In this document: one piece after another, positions 22,276 to 35,128 of the stretch
How the letters are laid out: each line of letters opens with the position of its first letter
Numbering within the stretch: the stretch's first letter is position 1
Assembly: GCF_002939865.1 (NCBI RefSeq)
Contig: NZ_MDEE01000020.1
Coordinates: 1 to 64,000 of the forward strand
Source of the DNA: Xanthomonas dyei
GTDB taxonomy: Bacteria > Pseudomonadota > Gammaproteobacteria > Xanthomonadales > Xanthomonadaceae
Length of the DNA stretch: 64,000 nucleotides
Direction: 5' to 3'
Notes under the pieces: model-generated
Database searches by the model: none
What the model was told of the DNA's origin: nothing
The model's input: the letters and a program-made list of their open reading frames with translations, nothing else
Position numbers and translations under genes: made by a program

Positions 22276-22956
22276 TCAATCCAGCATGCCCGACAACAGC
22301 GGGACGAACGTGACCGGCGCCAGAACCTGTTGCTCGATCTCGCCATCGGCAGCGCGGGTGAGCTGCACCAGCGACTGCGAGGACGCGCCGCCGACCGGGG
22401 CCACCAGGCGCCCACCGACTGCGAGCTGATCGACCAGCGCATCTACCAGCGCCGGCGCGGCCGCGGTGACCACGATGGCGTCGTACGGGCCGTGCTCAGG
22501 CCAGCCGATACGGCCATCGTCATGCTTGCTGCGCACGTTCATGCCGAGATGGCGAAAGCGCTTGCGCGCCTGCCGCAGCAGGTCGCCGATGCGCTCGACG
22601 GTATAGACCTCCAGACCCAGCGCGGCGAGGACCGCGCCCTGATAGCCGGAGCCGGTGCCGACTTCCAGCACCTTGGTCGGCGCCACCTGCAGCACGGCCT
22701 CGGTCATGCGCGCGACCACCCAGGGCTGCGAGATGGTCTGGCCGTGGCCGATCGGCAGCGCGGTGTCTTCGTAGGCACGCGAGGCCAGCGCTTCGTCGAT
22801 GAACAGATGCCGCGGGACGGTGCGCATGGCGTTGAGCGTGGCTTCGTCCTGGATGCCGGCCTCGCGCAGGCGCTCGACCAGACGGTCGCGCACCCGCTGC
22901 GAGGTCATGCCGATGCCGACCGATTCCGGTTGCAGCATGCGCAGCCTCGGCGTCAT
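22276..22956 (-). CDS. pcm: Protein-L-isoaspartate O-methyltransferase
   Basis: The 226-residue enzyme repairs isomerised aspartyl residues using S-adenosylmethionine. Motifs: [20 protein letters not shown], the [15 protein letters not shown] substrate region and the SAM-binding [19 protein letters not shown]. The start at 22956 overlaps the surE stop (ATGA). The stress-survival pair surE-pcm is widely conserved. Confidence 0.96.
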   Translation of the reverse strand: MTPRLRMLQPESVGIGMTSQRVRDRLVERLREAGIQDEATLNAMRTVPRHLFIDEALASRAYEDTALPIGHGQTISQPWVVARMTEAVLQVAPTKVLEVGTGSGYQGAVLAALGLEVYTVERIGDLLRQARKRFRHLGMNVRSKHDDGRIGWPEHGPYDAIVVTAAAPALVDALVDQLAVGGRLVAPVGGASSQSLVQLTRAADGEIEQQVLAPVTFVPLLSGMLD

Positions 22957-23732
22957 GCCGGGCCGTCCAGCGCAGCGGTCAGCCCGCCGACCCAGCCGGC
23001 CACCGTCTCCAGCGCCTGGTAGCGGGTGAGATCGACATGGATCGGCGTGATCGAGATATGCCCGGTGCGCACGGCATGGAAATCGGTGCCGGCGCCGGCG
23101 TCCTGCTCCGGACCGGCCGGGCCGATCCAATACACGGTGCGGCCGCGCGGGTCTTGCTGCGGCACGCAAGGCTCGGAGCGATGCCGGTTGCCGAGCCGGG
23201 TGACTTCGAAACCGAGCACATCCGACCAGGCCAGATCCGGCACGTTGACGTTGAGGATGGTGTCGGCCGGCAATGGTTCGGCCTTCAGCCGCGCGACGAT
23301 TTCCACTGCGGCGCGCGCGGCGGTGTCGTAATGATGGGCTTCGTGGTGATGCGTCACCAGCGACACCGCCACGGCGGGCAGGCCCAGGAAGCGGCCCTCC
23401 ATCGCGGCAGAAACGGTGCCGGAATAGATCACGTCGTCGCCGAGATTGGCCGAGTTGTTGATACCGGAGACCACGATGTCCGGGTCGTAATCCAGCATGC
23501 CGGTGAGCGCCAGATGCACGCAGTCGGTGGGCGTGCCGGCCACCGCGCAGGTTTGCGCGTCGATGCGGCGGGTGCGGATCGGCACATCCAGCGTCAGCGA
23601 ATTGCTGGCGCCGGAGCGGTCGCGATCGGGCGCGACCACCATCACTTCATGACCGGCATGCCGCAGCGCCTCGGCCAGGATCTGGATGCCGGGGGCGTCG
23701 ACACCGTCGTCGTTGCTAACCAGTACGCGCAT
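22953..23732 (-). CDS. surE: 5'-nucleotidase SurE
   Basis: The 259-residue phosphatase releases phosphate from nucleoside monophosphates and is linked to stationary-phase survival. The metal-binding DD pair is in the N-terminal [28 protein letters not shown] and [20 protein letters not shown] are further family motifs. The start at 23732 is the family start. It overlaps pcm by four bases. Confidence 0.97.
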   Translation of the reverse strand: MRVLVSNDDGVDAPGIQILAEALRHAGHEVMVVAPDRDRSGASNSLTLDVPIRTRRIDAQTCAVAGTPTDCVHLALTGMLDYDPDIVVSGINNSANLGDDVIYSGTVSAAMEGRFLGLPAVAVSLVTHHHEAHHYDTAARAAVEIVARLKAEPLPADTILNVNVPDLAWSDVLGFEVTRLGNRHRSEPCVPQQDPRGRTVYWIGPAGPEQDAGAGTDFHAVRTGHISITPIHVDLTRYQALETVAGWVGGLTAALDGPA

Positions 23733-23832
23733 GAGACTCCTCGGAAAACCCGCCCATGATACCGGATGCGTCCATGCGCTTGGATGCTTGATCTTCGCGT
23801 GTGTCTGAGGTTGGACCGGTTACGCTGTACCG

Positions 23833-24372
23833 ATGTCACACCCTGAAGACGAAGACGACAGCGCGCTGTTCCGCGCGGCGATCGGCGCGGTCAAGCCAAT
23901 CCGCGAAGTGGCGCCGCCGGCCAATGCCAAACCGCGCCCGAAACCCCGCGCGCGCATGGCCGAGCGCGACGAGGCGCAAGCTCACACTGAATTTTCCCGA
24001 TTGCTGCGTGACAGCGCACCGCTGGAAGCCGGCGATACGGCCAGCTATCGCCGCGAGAATCTTCCCACGCGTTTGTTTCAACGCCTCAAGCGCGGGCAGT
24101 TTTCGGTGCAGGACGAACTGGATCTGCATGGCGCCACCGCAGCGCAGGCCGAGACGTTGCTGCGGCAGTTCCTGCTGGATGCGCATGCGCACGAACGTGG
24201 CTGCGTGCGCATAATCCATGGCAAAGGCCTGCAGTCGGACAAGGGCGCACCAGTGCTGAAGAACCTGATGGACCGCCTGCTACGACAGCGCAACGATGTG
24301 CTGGCATTTCATTCGGCGCCGCCGACGCAGGGCGGTACCGGCGCGTTACTGGTGTTGTTGGCGCGGCGATAG
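23833..24372 (+). CDS. Smr domain protein
   Basis: The 179-residue protein has a charged, probably flexible N-terminus (Pro/Lys/Arg-rich to about residue 45) and a C-terminal Smr domain with the hallmark LDLHGATAAQAE and VRIIHGKGLQSDKGAPVLK. Smr domains act as nucleases or DNA/RNA-binding modules; this stand-alone form resembles YdaL/SmrA-type proteins. It is divergent from surE and interrupts the surE-truD arrangement on the opposite strand. Confidence 0.92.
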   Translation: MSHPEDEDDSALFRAAIGAVKPIREVAPPANAKPRPKPRARMAERDEAQAHTEFSRLLRDSAPLEAGDTASYRRENLPTRLFQRLKRGQFSVQDELDLHGATAAQAETLLRQFLLDAHAHERGCVRIIHGKGLQSDKGAPVLKNLMDRLLRQRNDVLAFHSAPPTQGGTGALLVLLARR

Positions 24373-24570
24373 TGCGGGGATGCGTGGGTAGGTGCTGGCG
24401 TGTTTGCTGCCTGACAGGCCGCCGTCGTGTTGAGACGGGGTGTGGCCTATCCGCGTGCAGCCTGACGCTTGCGTTGCGAAACCCATATCCAGTTCCGAAC
24501 GTTCGCTGCGCGGGAGAGGCTGCTTCGCTTGCAACCGTGCTTGCGTGCGATTGATCAGCGATCGGTCGTG

Positions 24571-24596
24571 GAGGTCGCGGCCGGGGCCGCTCCTAC
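24571..24596 (-). repeat. REP element, GTAG type, copy 1
   Basis: On the minus strand the element begins with the tetranucleotide GTAG followed by the GC-rich palindrome GAGCGGCCCCGGCCGCGACC. This is the architecture of REP sequences in Stenotrophomonas, Pseudomonas and Xanthomonas, thought to be moved by RAYT transposases. It could form a hairpin at the convergent 3' ends of the Smr gene and truD. Confidence 0.8.
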
Positions 24597-24741
24597 GAGA
24601 GCGGGACTCGCTGTTGTGCGTGCGTCAGCGGACGGCTTGCTTGATCCGCTCAGTCGTCTTCACTCCCGAGTATTCGCTGCGCCGGATAGGCGGCTTCGCT
24701 TGTAGCCGCGCTTGCGTGCGGCTGACAAGCGATCGGTCGTG

Positions 24742-24767
24742 GAGGTCGCGGCCGGGGCCGCTCCTAC
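24742..24767 (-). repeat. REP element, GTAG type, copy 2
   Basis: This is the second copy, identical across the palindrome and GTAG head to copy 1 and in the same orientation, 171 bases away. It lies 60 bases past the truD stop. Confidence 0.8.
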
Positions 24768-24827
24768 GAGACGGATGGCTGCGTGGGGTCTGGCATCTGC
24801 GACATAGGGCGCTCTGGTTGAGCAAGC

Positions 24828-25931
24828 TCAATCGTCGGAACGACTGGTTGCCGCTGCACGACCCGCATCGCTGACATCGCCCAGCTCCCACAGCACTGCA
24901 GTGGCGTAGCAGCCCGGTGGCAGCGCGAATTCCACCTGCAAGGTCTGCTCGTCCAGCCAGCGATAGTGCAGATCCTGTGGCCGCAGGCGCAGCGCACGGC
25001 GCTCCTGTTTCAACTCGGCAGCCTCCAGTCCCTGGCGCAACACCTCTGATTGCGGGTCCGCTAACGCGCCCTGCTCCACCGCGGCGGCCTGAGCGGTGGG
25101 ACGCAGTTCGCCCACGCCCCACAGCGGACCGCTCGGATGGATGTCGAAGCGTGCCAGCCGCTCGGCCAACACCTCGCTCCACGGCTCGGGGCCGAATACG
25201 CTGCGCGAGCCATCCAGCATCCACGCTTCGCCATCCAGCGCCGCATCCCAGCTGCCCTGCGCCACACGTGCGCTCAGCACGCGATTGAACAGCGACGAGC
25301 GCGCCGCAGATAGCAGGATCGAGCGTTGATCGTTGCGCAGACGCCGCTTGGGGGCCGGTACCAGCGTGCCGTCGGCCTCTTGCAGGTAACCGAACATCGC
25401 CAGTGCAGACGCCACGTTGCCGCCATCGCGCCCGAAGCGCTGTTCGCCAAACCAGTTGGGGATGCCGCGCGCGGCGATTGCCTGCAAGCGTTGCTCGATG
25501 GCGGCGCGCTCGCCCTGCACCTGACGCAGCGTCAGCACGAAGCGATTGCCCAGCAGCGCGCCGCGTTGCAGCTTGCGGTTATGCCATGTGCTGTGGACCA
25601 CCTGCATCTGCGCATCGTCGAGCGTGGCAAGGTCCGGCGCGATGCGCTTGGGCAGGTGCACACTGAAACGTTGCGTGGTCACCGCATGGCGATCCTTCAG
25701 CCCTGCATAGCTGACGCCCATCTCCGCGATGCCCGCCCATTTCGCAAGGTATTTAGCGATGTAAGCCGTGTTCTGCCCACGCTTGCGAATGGTGAGCAAC
25801 AGATGCTCGCCTTCGCCCGAGGGCTCGAACGACGGCAGCTCATCGACCTGAAAATCTTCCGGCGTGCTGCGCATTGCCGCGCTGAGGACCGCTGCGCCAT
25901 GCGCGCGCGGAAGGGAGGAGGTCTCGCTCAT
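24828..25931 (-). CDS. truD: tRNA pseudouridine(13) synthase TruD
   Basis: The 367-residue enzyme makes pseudouridine 13 in tRNA-Glu. The catalytic aspartate lies in the TruD signature [13 protein letters not shown]. Other family stretches are [20 protein letters not shown] and [17 protein letters not shown]. The C-terminus has a run of small and charged residues. It follows ispF after 247 bases, as part of the ispD-ispF-truD order seen in gammaproteobacteria. Confidence 0.96.
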   Translation of the reverse strand: MSETSSLPRAHGAAVLSAAMRSTPEDFQVDELPSFEPSGEGEHLLLTIRKRGQNTAYIAKYLAKWAGIAEMGVSYAGLKDRHAVTTQRFSVHLPKRIAPDLATLDDAQMQVVHSTWHNRKLQRGALLGNRFVLTLRQVQGERAAIEQRLQAIAARGIPNWFGEQRFGRDGGNVASALAMFGYLQEADGTLVPAPKRRLRNDQRSILLSAARSSLFNRVLSARVAQGSWDAALDGEAWMLDGSRSVFGPEPWSEVLAERLARFDIHPSGPLWGVGELRPTAQAAAVEQGALADPQSEVLRQGLEAAELKQERRALRLRPQDLHYRWLDEQTLQVEFALPPGCYATAVLWELGDVSDAGRAAATSRSDD

Positions 25932-26178
25932 GGTGTGGTTCGCCTTCGCGCCGACGCATCGTGCGCTATTTGCCGAGCTCTCGGCGCGGAATGTCGTGAT
26001 GCACGCCGGCGACCCGGCATGCAGAAGTGCAGTTTAGAGCAGCCAACACACCGATACGCTCACCACCCGGCGGGCGCGACCGGCGCTGGACGCGGCATGT
26101 ACCGCTCATGCAATCGCGGCTCTGAGCGCGCTGTGCAGGCCTATCTCAAGAGTGCTCGCTAAAGTGTATTCGCCGCGC

Positions 26179-26670
26179 TTAGGGCGCGATCTTGCCCAGC
26201 AGCACTGCAGCCTGCGCGGCGATGCCTTCGCCACGACCGGTAAAGCCAAGCTTCTCGCTCGTCGTCGCCTTGACGCTGACCGCATCGAGCTCGATGCCGA
26301 GCAGCCCGGCGATGCGTTCGCGCATGGCCAGCGCATGCGGGCCAACCTTGGGCCGCTCGCAGATCACGGTGATGTCGGCATTGCCCACACGCCAGCCGCG
26401 CTCGCGCAACAACTGATCGCAATGCTGCAGAAACTGCGCGCTGTCGGCATCCTTCCAGCGTGCGTCGGATGGCGGAAAATGCTGGCCGATATCGCCCAGC
26501 GCCAAGGCGCCCAGCATCGCATCGCAGAGCGCGTGCAACACCACGTCGCCGTCGCTGTGCGCGAGTACGCCCTGGCTATGCGCAACACGCACGCCGCCGA
26601 GCATCACATGATCGCCATCGCCGAACGCATGTACGTCGTAGCCCTGGCCGATTCGGAAATTGAAGGACAT
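26179..26670 (-). CDS. ispF: 2-C-methyl-D-erythritol 2,4-cyclodiphosphate synthase
   Basis: The 163-residue MEP-pathway enzyme cyclises CDP-methylerythritol phosphate. Zinc-binding and substrate residues lie in [30 protein letters not shown] and the C-terminal [17 protein letters not shown]. The start at 26670 ([14 protein letters not shown]) is the family start; the long upstream extension is a shadow of ispD. It begins 17 bases after ispD. Confidence 0.97.
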   Translation of the reverse strand: MSFNFRIGQGYDVHAFGDGDHVMLGGVRVAHSQGVLAHSDGDVVLHALCDAMLGALALGDIGQHFPPSDARWKDADSAQFLQHCDQLLRERGWRVGNADITVICERPKVGPHALAMRERIAGLLGIELDAVSVKATTSEKLGFTGRGEGIAAQAAVLLGKIAP

Positions 26671-26687
26671 GGAAAACCCGTGGTGAT

Positions 26688-27491
26688 TTAAGAGGCGTCG
26701 CTGCCGTGGTCGGCAACGGCGGCAAGCCCGGTATCGCTGTGCGCGGCTGGCGCAATCTCTTCGATGGGCGCAGCGGCAGGATCGGCATCGACCGCAACGC
26801 CGCGGCGGACAAGTTCGAACTCGAAGCGCGCCAGATCCGCCGGCGTGGTGACCTTGAAGTTGTCCTCGGCCCCCTCCACCAGCAACGGACGCAGCCCGAG
26901 CCGCTCCATCGCCATCGCCTCGTCGGTGACGTCGACGCCGGCAGCCGACGCGTCGGTAAGGCCACGAATCAGCTGATGCCGCCGAAACAGCTGCGGAGTC
27001 AGCGCACGCCATAGGCGCTCGCGTGGCTCGGTGCGATCGATACCGCCGTCGTCGCCGGCACGTTTGAGCGTGTCGCGCACCGGTGCGGCCAGAATCGCGC
27101 CGACCGGGTCGCCACGGCCGATTTCCAGCAACCGGTCCAGATCCGCCAATGCCAGATTCGGGCGCGCGGCATCGTGCACTAGCACGAAGTCGTCCGCACG
27201 CACGCTCTCGGGCAGGGCCAGCAAGCCGGCCAGCACCGAGGCTGCGCGGGTAGCACCGCCAACGCAGGTCAACACGGGTTTGGACTGCACTGCCGTCCAG
27301 CCCGGCCAGTCGGCATCGCCCGGTGCAATCGCCACCAGGATGCCGGCGACCGCCGGATGCGCAGCCAGGGCTGCCAAGGTATAGGCCATCAGCGGTTGGC
27401 CCGCTGCTGGCAGATATTGCTTGGGAAGCGCGCCACCAAACCGCGTGCCGCGCCCTGCGGCCGGCACGATCGCCCAGATCGAACCGGTCAT
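26688..27491 (-). CDS. ispD: 2-C-methyl-D-erythritol 4-phosphate cytidylyltransferase
   Basis: The 267-residue MEP-pathway enzyme transfers CMP to methylerythritol 4-phosphate. The nucleotide-binding signature [20 protein letters not shown] is at the N-terminus and VLVHDAARP in the middle. The protein is about 30 residues longer than E. coli IspD because of a C-terminal tail ([20 protein letters not shown]). The start overlaps the ftsB stop by ATGA. Confidence 0.96.
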   Translation of the reverse strand: MTGSIWAIVPAAGRGTRFGGALPKQYLPAAGQPLMAYTLAALAAHPAVAGILVAIAPGDADWPGWTAVQSKPVLTCVGGATRAASVLAGLLALPESVRADDFVLVHDAARPNLALADLDRLLEIGRGDPVGAILAAPVRDTLKRAGDDGGIDRTEPRERLWRALTPQLFRRHQLIRGLTDASAAGVDVTDEAMAMERLGLRPLLVEGAEDNFKVTTPADLARFEFELVRRGVAVDADPAAAPIEEIAPAAHSDTGLAAVADHGSDAS

Positions 27492-27853
27492 GGATGCGGT
27501 TCCGTGGTGGGTGCAGGATCGGATGTGGCCGGCGCGGGTGCCGCTTCGGCGGTTGCGGCAGGCAGTGGCGGTGCATCCTCGACCACGCGATAGAACGTCT
27601 CGCCCGGTTTGATCATGCCCAGCTCGCTGCGTGCGCGTTCTTCGATTGCTTCCTCGCCGTCCTTCAAATCCTTCACCTCTGCTGCCAACGCCTGGTTGCG
27701 TTGGCGCAGACCTTCGTTGTCTTGTGTCTGATGCGCGACCTGGGCTTCCAGCATCATGACTTCACCGGAATTCCCAGGCCCGAACCAGAAGCGGTACTGC
27801 AGCCAAGCCAGCAGCACCGCCAGCACCAGCAGTAGCCAGCGCCAGTTGCGCAC
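27488..27853 (-). CDS. ftsB: Cell division protein FtsB
   Basis: The 121-residue bitopic protein has a short cytoplasmic N-terminus, one membrane segment ([19 protein letters not shown], about 7-25), a coiled coil (about 31-75) and the FtsB/DivIC ending [20 protein letters not shown] Pro/Ala-rich tail of about 25 residues is an addition relative to E. coli. It works with FtsL and FtsQ at the septum. It lies 3 bases after eno and overlaps ispD, the conserved eno-ftsB-ispD-ispF order. Confidence 0.94.
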   Translation of the reverse strand: MRNWRWLLLVLAVLLAWLQYRFWFGPGNSGEVMMLEAQVAHQTQDNEGLRQRNQALAAEVKDLKDGEEAIEERARSELGMIKPGETFYRVVEDAPPLPAATAEAAPAPATSDPAPTTEPHP

Positions 27854-27856
27854 GGC

Positions 27857-29281
<1,425 letters not shown>

Positions 29282-29644
29282 CTAGGCTTTCAGGGCCAGC
29301 AGCGATAAACAAAACAGCAGTAGCAAGAGCAGCAGCAGCGCCAGGCCCATGGCTGCAGCGCCCGGCTGGCGACGCTGCGAAAACGCGACCGGGCTGGCGA
29401 CAAGACCGCCCAGCGTCACCAGCGCGCCAACCAACAGCGTGACAACCATCGGAATGCGCGTGGCCTGCATCGCATGGCTGCCGTCGCCCGGCATGCCGAT
29501 GCTGGCGGTCACCAGGAAGGCCATCACGGCCAGACAGGCCCATGCCGCGAGCGACAACCCCAATGCCATCCAGCCCCACGGCCAATGGCGCCAGTGCCAG
29601 CGTTGGCGACGCGCTGCCACCAACGCCCAGGGGTCGGAACTCAT
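29282..29644 (-). CDS. Small hydrophobic membrane protein, unknown function
   Basis: This 120-residue product is not recognised. An N-terminal basic/Trp-rich stretch (RRQRWHWRHWPWGW) is followed by three predicted membrane segments: MALGLSLAAWACLAVMAFLV, VVTLLVGALVTLGGLVAS, and a Leu-rich C-terminal one (ALLLLLLLLFCLSLLALKA). It starts 13 bases after kdsA and lies upstream of eno, so it is likely cotranscribed. The position is consistent with a conserved Xanthomonadaceae protein, but no function can be assigned. Confidence 0.72.
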   Translation of the reverse strand: MSSDPWALVAARRQRWHWRHWPWGWMALGLSLAAWACLAVMAFLVTASIGMPGDGSHAMQATRIPMVVTLLVGALVTLGGLVASPVAFSQRRQPGAAAMGLALLLLLLLLFCLSLLALKA

Positions 29645-29657
29645 GCGACGTCGGAAC

Positions 29658-30488
29658 TCATGCGAAGCGCGCGAACCCGTGCTTCTTGGTCACCGCATCC
29701 AGTTCCATCAGCGTTTCGAGCAGTTCTTCCATGCGGTCCAGCGGCCAGGCATTGGGGCCATCGGAGAGCGCTTTGGACGGGTCCGGATGGGTTTCGGCGA
29801 ACAGGCCGGAAATGCCCACCGCCACCGCAGCGCGCGCCAGCACCGGCACGAACTCGCGCTGGCCACCGGAGCTGCTGCCCTGCCCGCCCGGCAACTGCAC
29901 CGAATGGGTGGCATCGAACACCACCGGGCAGCCGGTGTCGCGCATGACGCTCAGCGAGCGCATGTCGCTGACCAGATTGTTGTAGCCGAACGAGGCGCCA
30001 CGCTCGCAGACCATGATCTGCTCGTTGCCGGTCGACTTGGCTTTTTCCACCACCGGTTTCATGTCCCACGGCGCCAGGAACTGGCCCTTCTTGATGTTGA
30101 CCGGCTTGCCGGCGGCGCAGACGTTCTTGATGAAGTCGGTCTGGCGCACCAGAAACGCCGGGGTCTGCAACACGTCGACGACCGCAGCGACTTCGTTCAT
30201 CGGGGTGTATTCGTGCACGTCGGTCAGCACCGGCACGCCGATCTGCTGTTTCACCGCGTCCAGCACCTTCAGGCCTTCTTCCAGGCCGGGGCCGCGGAAG
30301 CTGGTGCCCGAGGTGCGGTTGGCCTTGTCGAAGCTCGACTTGAAGATGAAGTTGACCCCGAGCTTGCCGGTGATCTCCTTGAGCTTGCCGGCGACGTCGA
30401 GCTGCAACTGCATCGACTCGATCACGCACGGGCCTGCAATCAGGAACAACGGCTGGTCGAGGCCGACTTCAAAGTCACACAGTTTCAT
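29658..30488 (-). CDS. kdsA: 3-deoxy-8-phosphooctulonate synthase
   Basis: The 276-residue enzyme makes KDO 8-phosphate for lipopolysaccharide core synthesis. Family sequences include [20 protein letters not shown], the [13 protein letters not shown] stretch, [11 protein letters not shown] and [14 protein letters not shown]. Length is normal. It follows pyrG and precedes a small membrane protein and eno, as in the pyrG-kdsA-eno order of many gammaproteobacteria. Confidence 0.97.
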   Translation of the reverse strand: MKLCDFEVGLDQPLFLIAGPCVIESMQLQLDVAGKLKEITGKLGVNFIFKSSFDKANRTSGTSFRGPGLEEGLKVLDAVKQQIGVPVLTDVHEYTPMNEVAAVVDVLQTPAFLVRQTDFIKNVCAAGKPVNIKKGQFLAPWDMKPVVEKAKSTGNEQIMVCERGASFGYNNLVSDMRSLSVMRDTGCPVVFDATHSVQLPGGQGSSSGGQREFVPVLARAAVAVGISGLFAETHPDPSKALSDGPNAWPLDRMEELLETLMELDAVTKKHGFARFA

Positions 30489-30512
30489 CAGGTCACCTTA
30501 TCTCGATTGAAG

Positions 30513-30690
30513 CCTCTCTCCCGTCGGGAGAGAAGCTGGGGTGCGGGTACGTTTGCGAAGCGCTTGCGAAGCCCGATGGTTTGCCCTGGCTGGCGCGTAG
30601 CGACGCGTTTGTCATAGCTGGCAACTTCCAGCGCGTTGCGGCGCCCCCTCATCTAGCGCTTGGCGCCACCTTCTCCCGACGGGAAAAGGC
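30513..30690. repeat. MITE-like intergenic element between pyrG and kdsA
   Basis: The gap is filled by a roughly 178-base element with inverted ends. The left end is the palindrome TCTCTCCCGTCGGGAGAGA (30515-30533) followed by GCTGGGGTGCGGGTACG. The right end carries TTCTCCCGACGGGAAAA (30671-30687) preceded by CCCCCTCATCTAGCGC. This layout is a common dispersed intergenic element of Xanthomonas genomes. A half copy is seen at 42658. Confidence 0.7.
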
Positions 30691-30695
30691 ACTGC

Positions 30696-32390
<1,695 letters not shown>

Positions 32391-32531
32391 TTAGCGGGTG
32401 ACGGGCGAATGCCCAAGGGTTGTGTGACGCCCAGGGCGTCGCACGCTGCATTTGCGCGCCATGGCGCGCAAATGCAGACGCCCCGGCCGAAGCCGGGGCG
32501 TCCGTGGAACACGTCGCGCTGCGCGGATGCG

Positions 32532-32774
32532 TCAGCGTGCGGGCTTCTCTTCTTCCTCTTCCTCACGCGGCGCGCTGTCGGCCTTGGGCTTCTGCGCGGC
32601 AGCGGCGGCGCGGCGCTCGGCCTTGCGCTCAGCGTCGGTCTTGGCCTTGGCATCGTCGGCCTTTTGCGCGGTGGCGCCCTGCCCGGTCTGCTGCGGAGCC
32701 GCCTGGGCCAGGGCAGGAAGTGCTGCGACCGCGGCCGCACCGAGGGTGAGCATCAGGATGTGCTTGAACTTCAT
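32532..32774 (-). CDS. Small exported Lys/Glu/Ala-rich protein, unknown function
   Basis: This 80-residue product has a clear signal peptide (MKFKHILMLTLGAAAVAALP, cleavage near AQAAPQ) and a low-complexity mature part rich in Ala, Lys, Gln and Asp that ends REEEEEEKPAR. It probably reaches the periplasm. No domain is recognised. It lies between pyrG and parE, transcribed toward pyrG. The start at 32774 is chosen for the signal peptide; the longer frame reaches across the parE leader and is unlikely. Confidence 0.72.
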   Translation of the reverse strand: MKFKHILMLTLGAAAVAALPALAQAAPQQTGQGATAQKADDAKAKTDAERKAERRAAAAAQKPKADSAPREEEEEEKPAR

Positions 32775-32938
32775 GGCGTCCTCTTTGGCGTCGGTGACAT
32801 CCTCAGGTGGGGACGTTTGGTTCCGAAACCAACGCCAGGGTAGCCAGTGGTACCCGGCCGCGCACTGAATGCCGGTCGCGTGCAAAAAAACGCCCCAGCC
32901 GCCACACTTGTGCGTCGTTTCACGTGCCAGCGAGATGC

Positions 32939-34828
32939 ATGAACACCCGTTATAACGCCGCCGATATTGAAGTGCTGTCGGGCCTGGACCCGGTCAAACG
33001 CCGCCCGGGCATGTATACCGACACCGCGCGCCCGAACCATTTGGCGCAGGAGGTGATCGACAACTCCGTCGATGAAGCGCTGGCCGGACACGCCCGGCAG
33101 GTCGAAGTCACCTTGTATAAGGACGGCAGCTGCGAAGTGTCCGATGACGGGCGCGGCATGCCGGTGGACATGCATCCGGAAGAGAAGATTCCCGGCGTCG
33201 AACTGATCCTGACCCGCCTGCACGCCGGCGGAAAATTCAATAACCGCAACTACACCTTCTCTGGCGGCCTGCACGGCGTGGGCGTGAGCGTGGTCAATGC
33301 GCTCTCGACCAAGGTCGAGCTGTTCATCAAGCGCGAAGGCAGCGAGCACCGCATGGAGTTCCGCGACGGCATTGCCGCCTCCAAGCTGGAGGTCGTCGGC
33401 ACCGTTGGCAAGAAGAACACCGGCACGCGGCTGCGTTTCTGGGCCGACCCGAAGTACTTCGACACGCCCAAGTTCAATGTACGTGCGCTGCGCCATCTGC
33501 TGCGCGCCAAGGCGGTGTTGTGCCCCGGCCTGACCGTCAAGCTGCACGACGAAGCGACCGGCGAGCAGGACAGCTGGTACTTCGAAAACGGCCTGCGCGA
33601 TTATTTGAAGGGCGAGATGGCCGAGCACGAGATGCTGCCGGCCGACCTGTTCGCAGGCAGCCTGAAGAAAGACACCGAGATCGTCGACTGGGCCGCCGCC
33701 TGGGTACCCGAAGGCGAGCTGGTGCAGGAAAGCTACGTCAACCTGATCCCGACCGCGCAGCACGGCACCCACGTCAACGGCCTGCGTTCGGGCCTGACCG
33801 ATGCGCTGCGCGAGTTCTGCGACTTCCGCAATTTGCTGCCGCGCGGCGTCAAGCTGGCACCGGAAGACGTGTGGGACCGGGTCACCTTTGTGCTTAGCCT
33901 GAAGATGACCGACCCGCAGTTCTCCGGGCAGACCAAGGAGCGGCTGTCCTCGCGCCAGGCGGCCGGCTTTATCGAAGGCGCCGCGCACGATGCCTTCAGC
34001 CTGTATCTCAATCAGAACGTGGACATCGGCGAGAAGATCGCGCAGATCGCCATCGACCGCGCTAGCGCGCGGTTGAAGACCGAAAAGCAGATTGTCCGCA
34101 AGAAGGTCACCCAGGGCCCCGCCCTGCCCGGCAAGCTGGCCGACTGCATCAGCCAGGACCTGTCGCGCACCGAACTGTTTCTGGTCGAAGGCGACTCGGC
34201 CGGCGGCTCGGCCAAGCAGGCGCGCGACAAGGATTTCCAGGCGATCCTGCCGCTGCGCGGCAAGATCCTCAACACCTGGGAAGTGGCATCGGGCAGCGTG
34301 CTGGCGTCCGAAGAAGTGCACAACCTGGCCATTGCGATCGGCTGCGACCCCGGCAAGGACGACATCACCGGGCTGCGCTACGGCAAGGTGGTGATCCTGG
34401 CCGATGCGGACTCCGACGGCCTGCATATCGCCACGTTGTTGACGGCGCTGTTCCTGCAGCATTTCCCCGCGCTGGTGGCCGCCGGACATGTGTTCGTGGC
34501 GATGCCGCCGCTGTTCCGCGTGGACGTGGGCAAGCAGGTGTTCTACGCGCTGGACGAAGAAGAAAAGACCACGCTGCTGGACAAGATCGCGCGCGAGAAA
34601 ATGAAGGGCCAGATCAGCGTGACCCGCTTCAAGGGCCTGGGCGAGATGAACCCGCAGCAGCTGCGCGAATCCACCATTCATCCGGACACGCGCCGGCTGG
34701 TGCAGTTGACCATCGACGACGGCGAACAGACCCGCTCGTTGATGGACATGCTGCTGGCAAAAAAACGCGCGGGCGACCGCAAGCAGTGGTTGGAATCCAA
34801 GGGCGACCTGGCGTCGCTGGAAGTCTAA
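32939..34828 (+). CDS. parE: DNA topoisomerase IV subunit B
   Basis: The 629-residue subunit supplies ATPase and TOPRIM functions to topoisomerase IV, which decatenates chromosomes. The GHKL ATPase has VIDNSVDEALAGHA and GGLHGVGVSVVNALS. The TOPRIM domain has FLVEGDSAGGSAKQARD and the DADSDGLHI metal motif. The C-terminal FKGLGEMNPQQLRESTIHP matches ParE. Its shorter length separates it from GyrB. The start at 32939 (MNTRYNAADIEVLSG) fits the family. The 44-codon extension has no support. Confidence 0.96.
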   Translation: MNTRYNAADIEVLSGLDPVKRRPGMYTDTARPNHLAQEVIDNSVDEALAGHARQVEVTLYKDGSCEVSDDGRGMPVDMHPEEKIPGVELILTRLHAGGKFNNRNYTFSGGLHGVGVSVVNALSTKVELFIKREGSEHRMEFRDGIAASKLEVVGTVGKKNTGTRLRFWADPKYFDTPKFNVRALRHLLRAKAVLCPGLTVKLHDEATGEQDSWYFENGLRDYLKGEMAEHEMLPADLFAGSLKKDTEIVDWAAAWVPEGELVQESYVNLIPTAQHGTHVNGLRSGLTDALREFCDFRNLLPRGVKLAPEDVWDRVTFVLSLKMTDPQFSGQTKERLSSRQAAGFIEGAAHDAFSLYLNQNVDIGEKIAQIAIDRASARLKTEKQIVRKKVTQGPALPGKLADCISQDLSRTELFLVEGDSAGGSAKQARDKDFQAILPLRGKILNTWEVASGSVLASEEVHNLAIAIGCDPGKDDITGLRYGKVVILADADSDGLHIATLLTALFLQHFPALVAAGHVFVAMPPLFRVDVGKQVFYALDEEEKTTLLDKIAREKMKGQISVTRFKGLGEMNPQQLRESTIHPDTRRLVQLTIDDGEQTRSLMDMLLAKKRAGDRKQWLESKGDLASLEV

Positions 34829-35128
34829 AGTTCTGCAAAAACGCCCTCTCTCAACACAAAGAGGGCAACGTACACGCGTACGCTTCTTGCCCGCGTGTGC
34901 GTGGTTAAGCGCCCTCTCTCAGCGTAGAGAGGGCGTAGTACACGCTACCGACGCGCGCGTGGCGCCAAGAGCCTTGCCGCATGCATGGTTGCGCAGGCAA
35001 AGCAGATACAGCGATGACCGTGTGCGGTACTGATTTCCGCCATCTCCCGGCAGCGATCCATCTGTTTGAACTGCAATGCATCGCGTTGAAAGACCAGGGC
35101 GCGCTGACGAGCTGGTCTAACACCCACC
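34829..35128. other. Convergent intergenic region with two similar hairpins
   Basis: Between parE and cdh (convergent) two related stem-loops occur: GCCCTCT/AGAGGGC around 34845-34867 and GCCCTCTCT/AGAGAGGGC at 34911-34933. They begin with the same GCCCTCTCTCA, 66 bases apart, and may act as terminators from either side. The remaining 190 bases show no supported gene. Confidence 0.55.

Larger units (their letters stand above)
24373..24827. repeat. Intergenic region with two long direct repeats
   Basis: Between the convergent Smr gene and truD lie two direct copies of a roughly 106-base unit (24495-24600 and 24665-24771), highly similar over their second halves, including GGAGGTCGCGGCCGGGGCCG. 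Each copy ends in a REP-type palindrome. No coding frame is supported. Confidence 0.85.

Noticed and set aside
32775..34681. Long minus-strand open frame opposite parE
   Set aside because: It is a mirror frame of parE with His/Gln/Ala/Gly-rich composition and no domain. parE is unambiguous.
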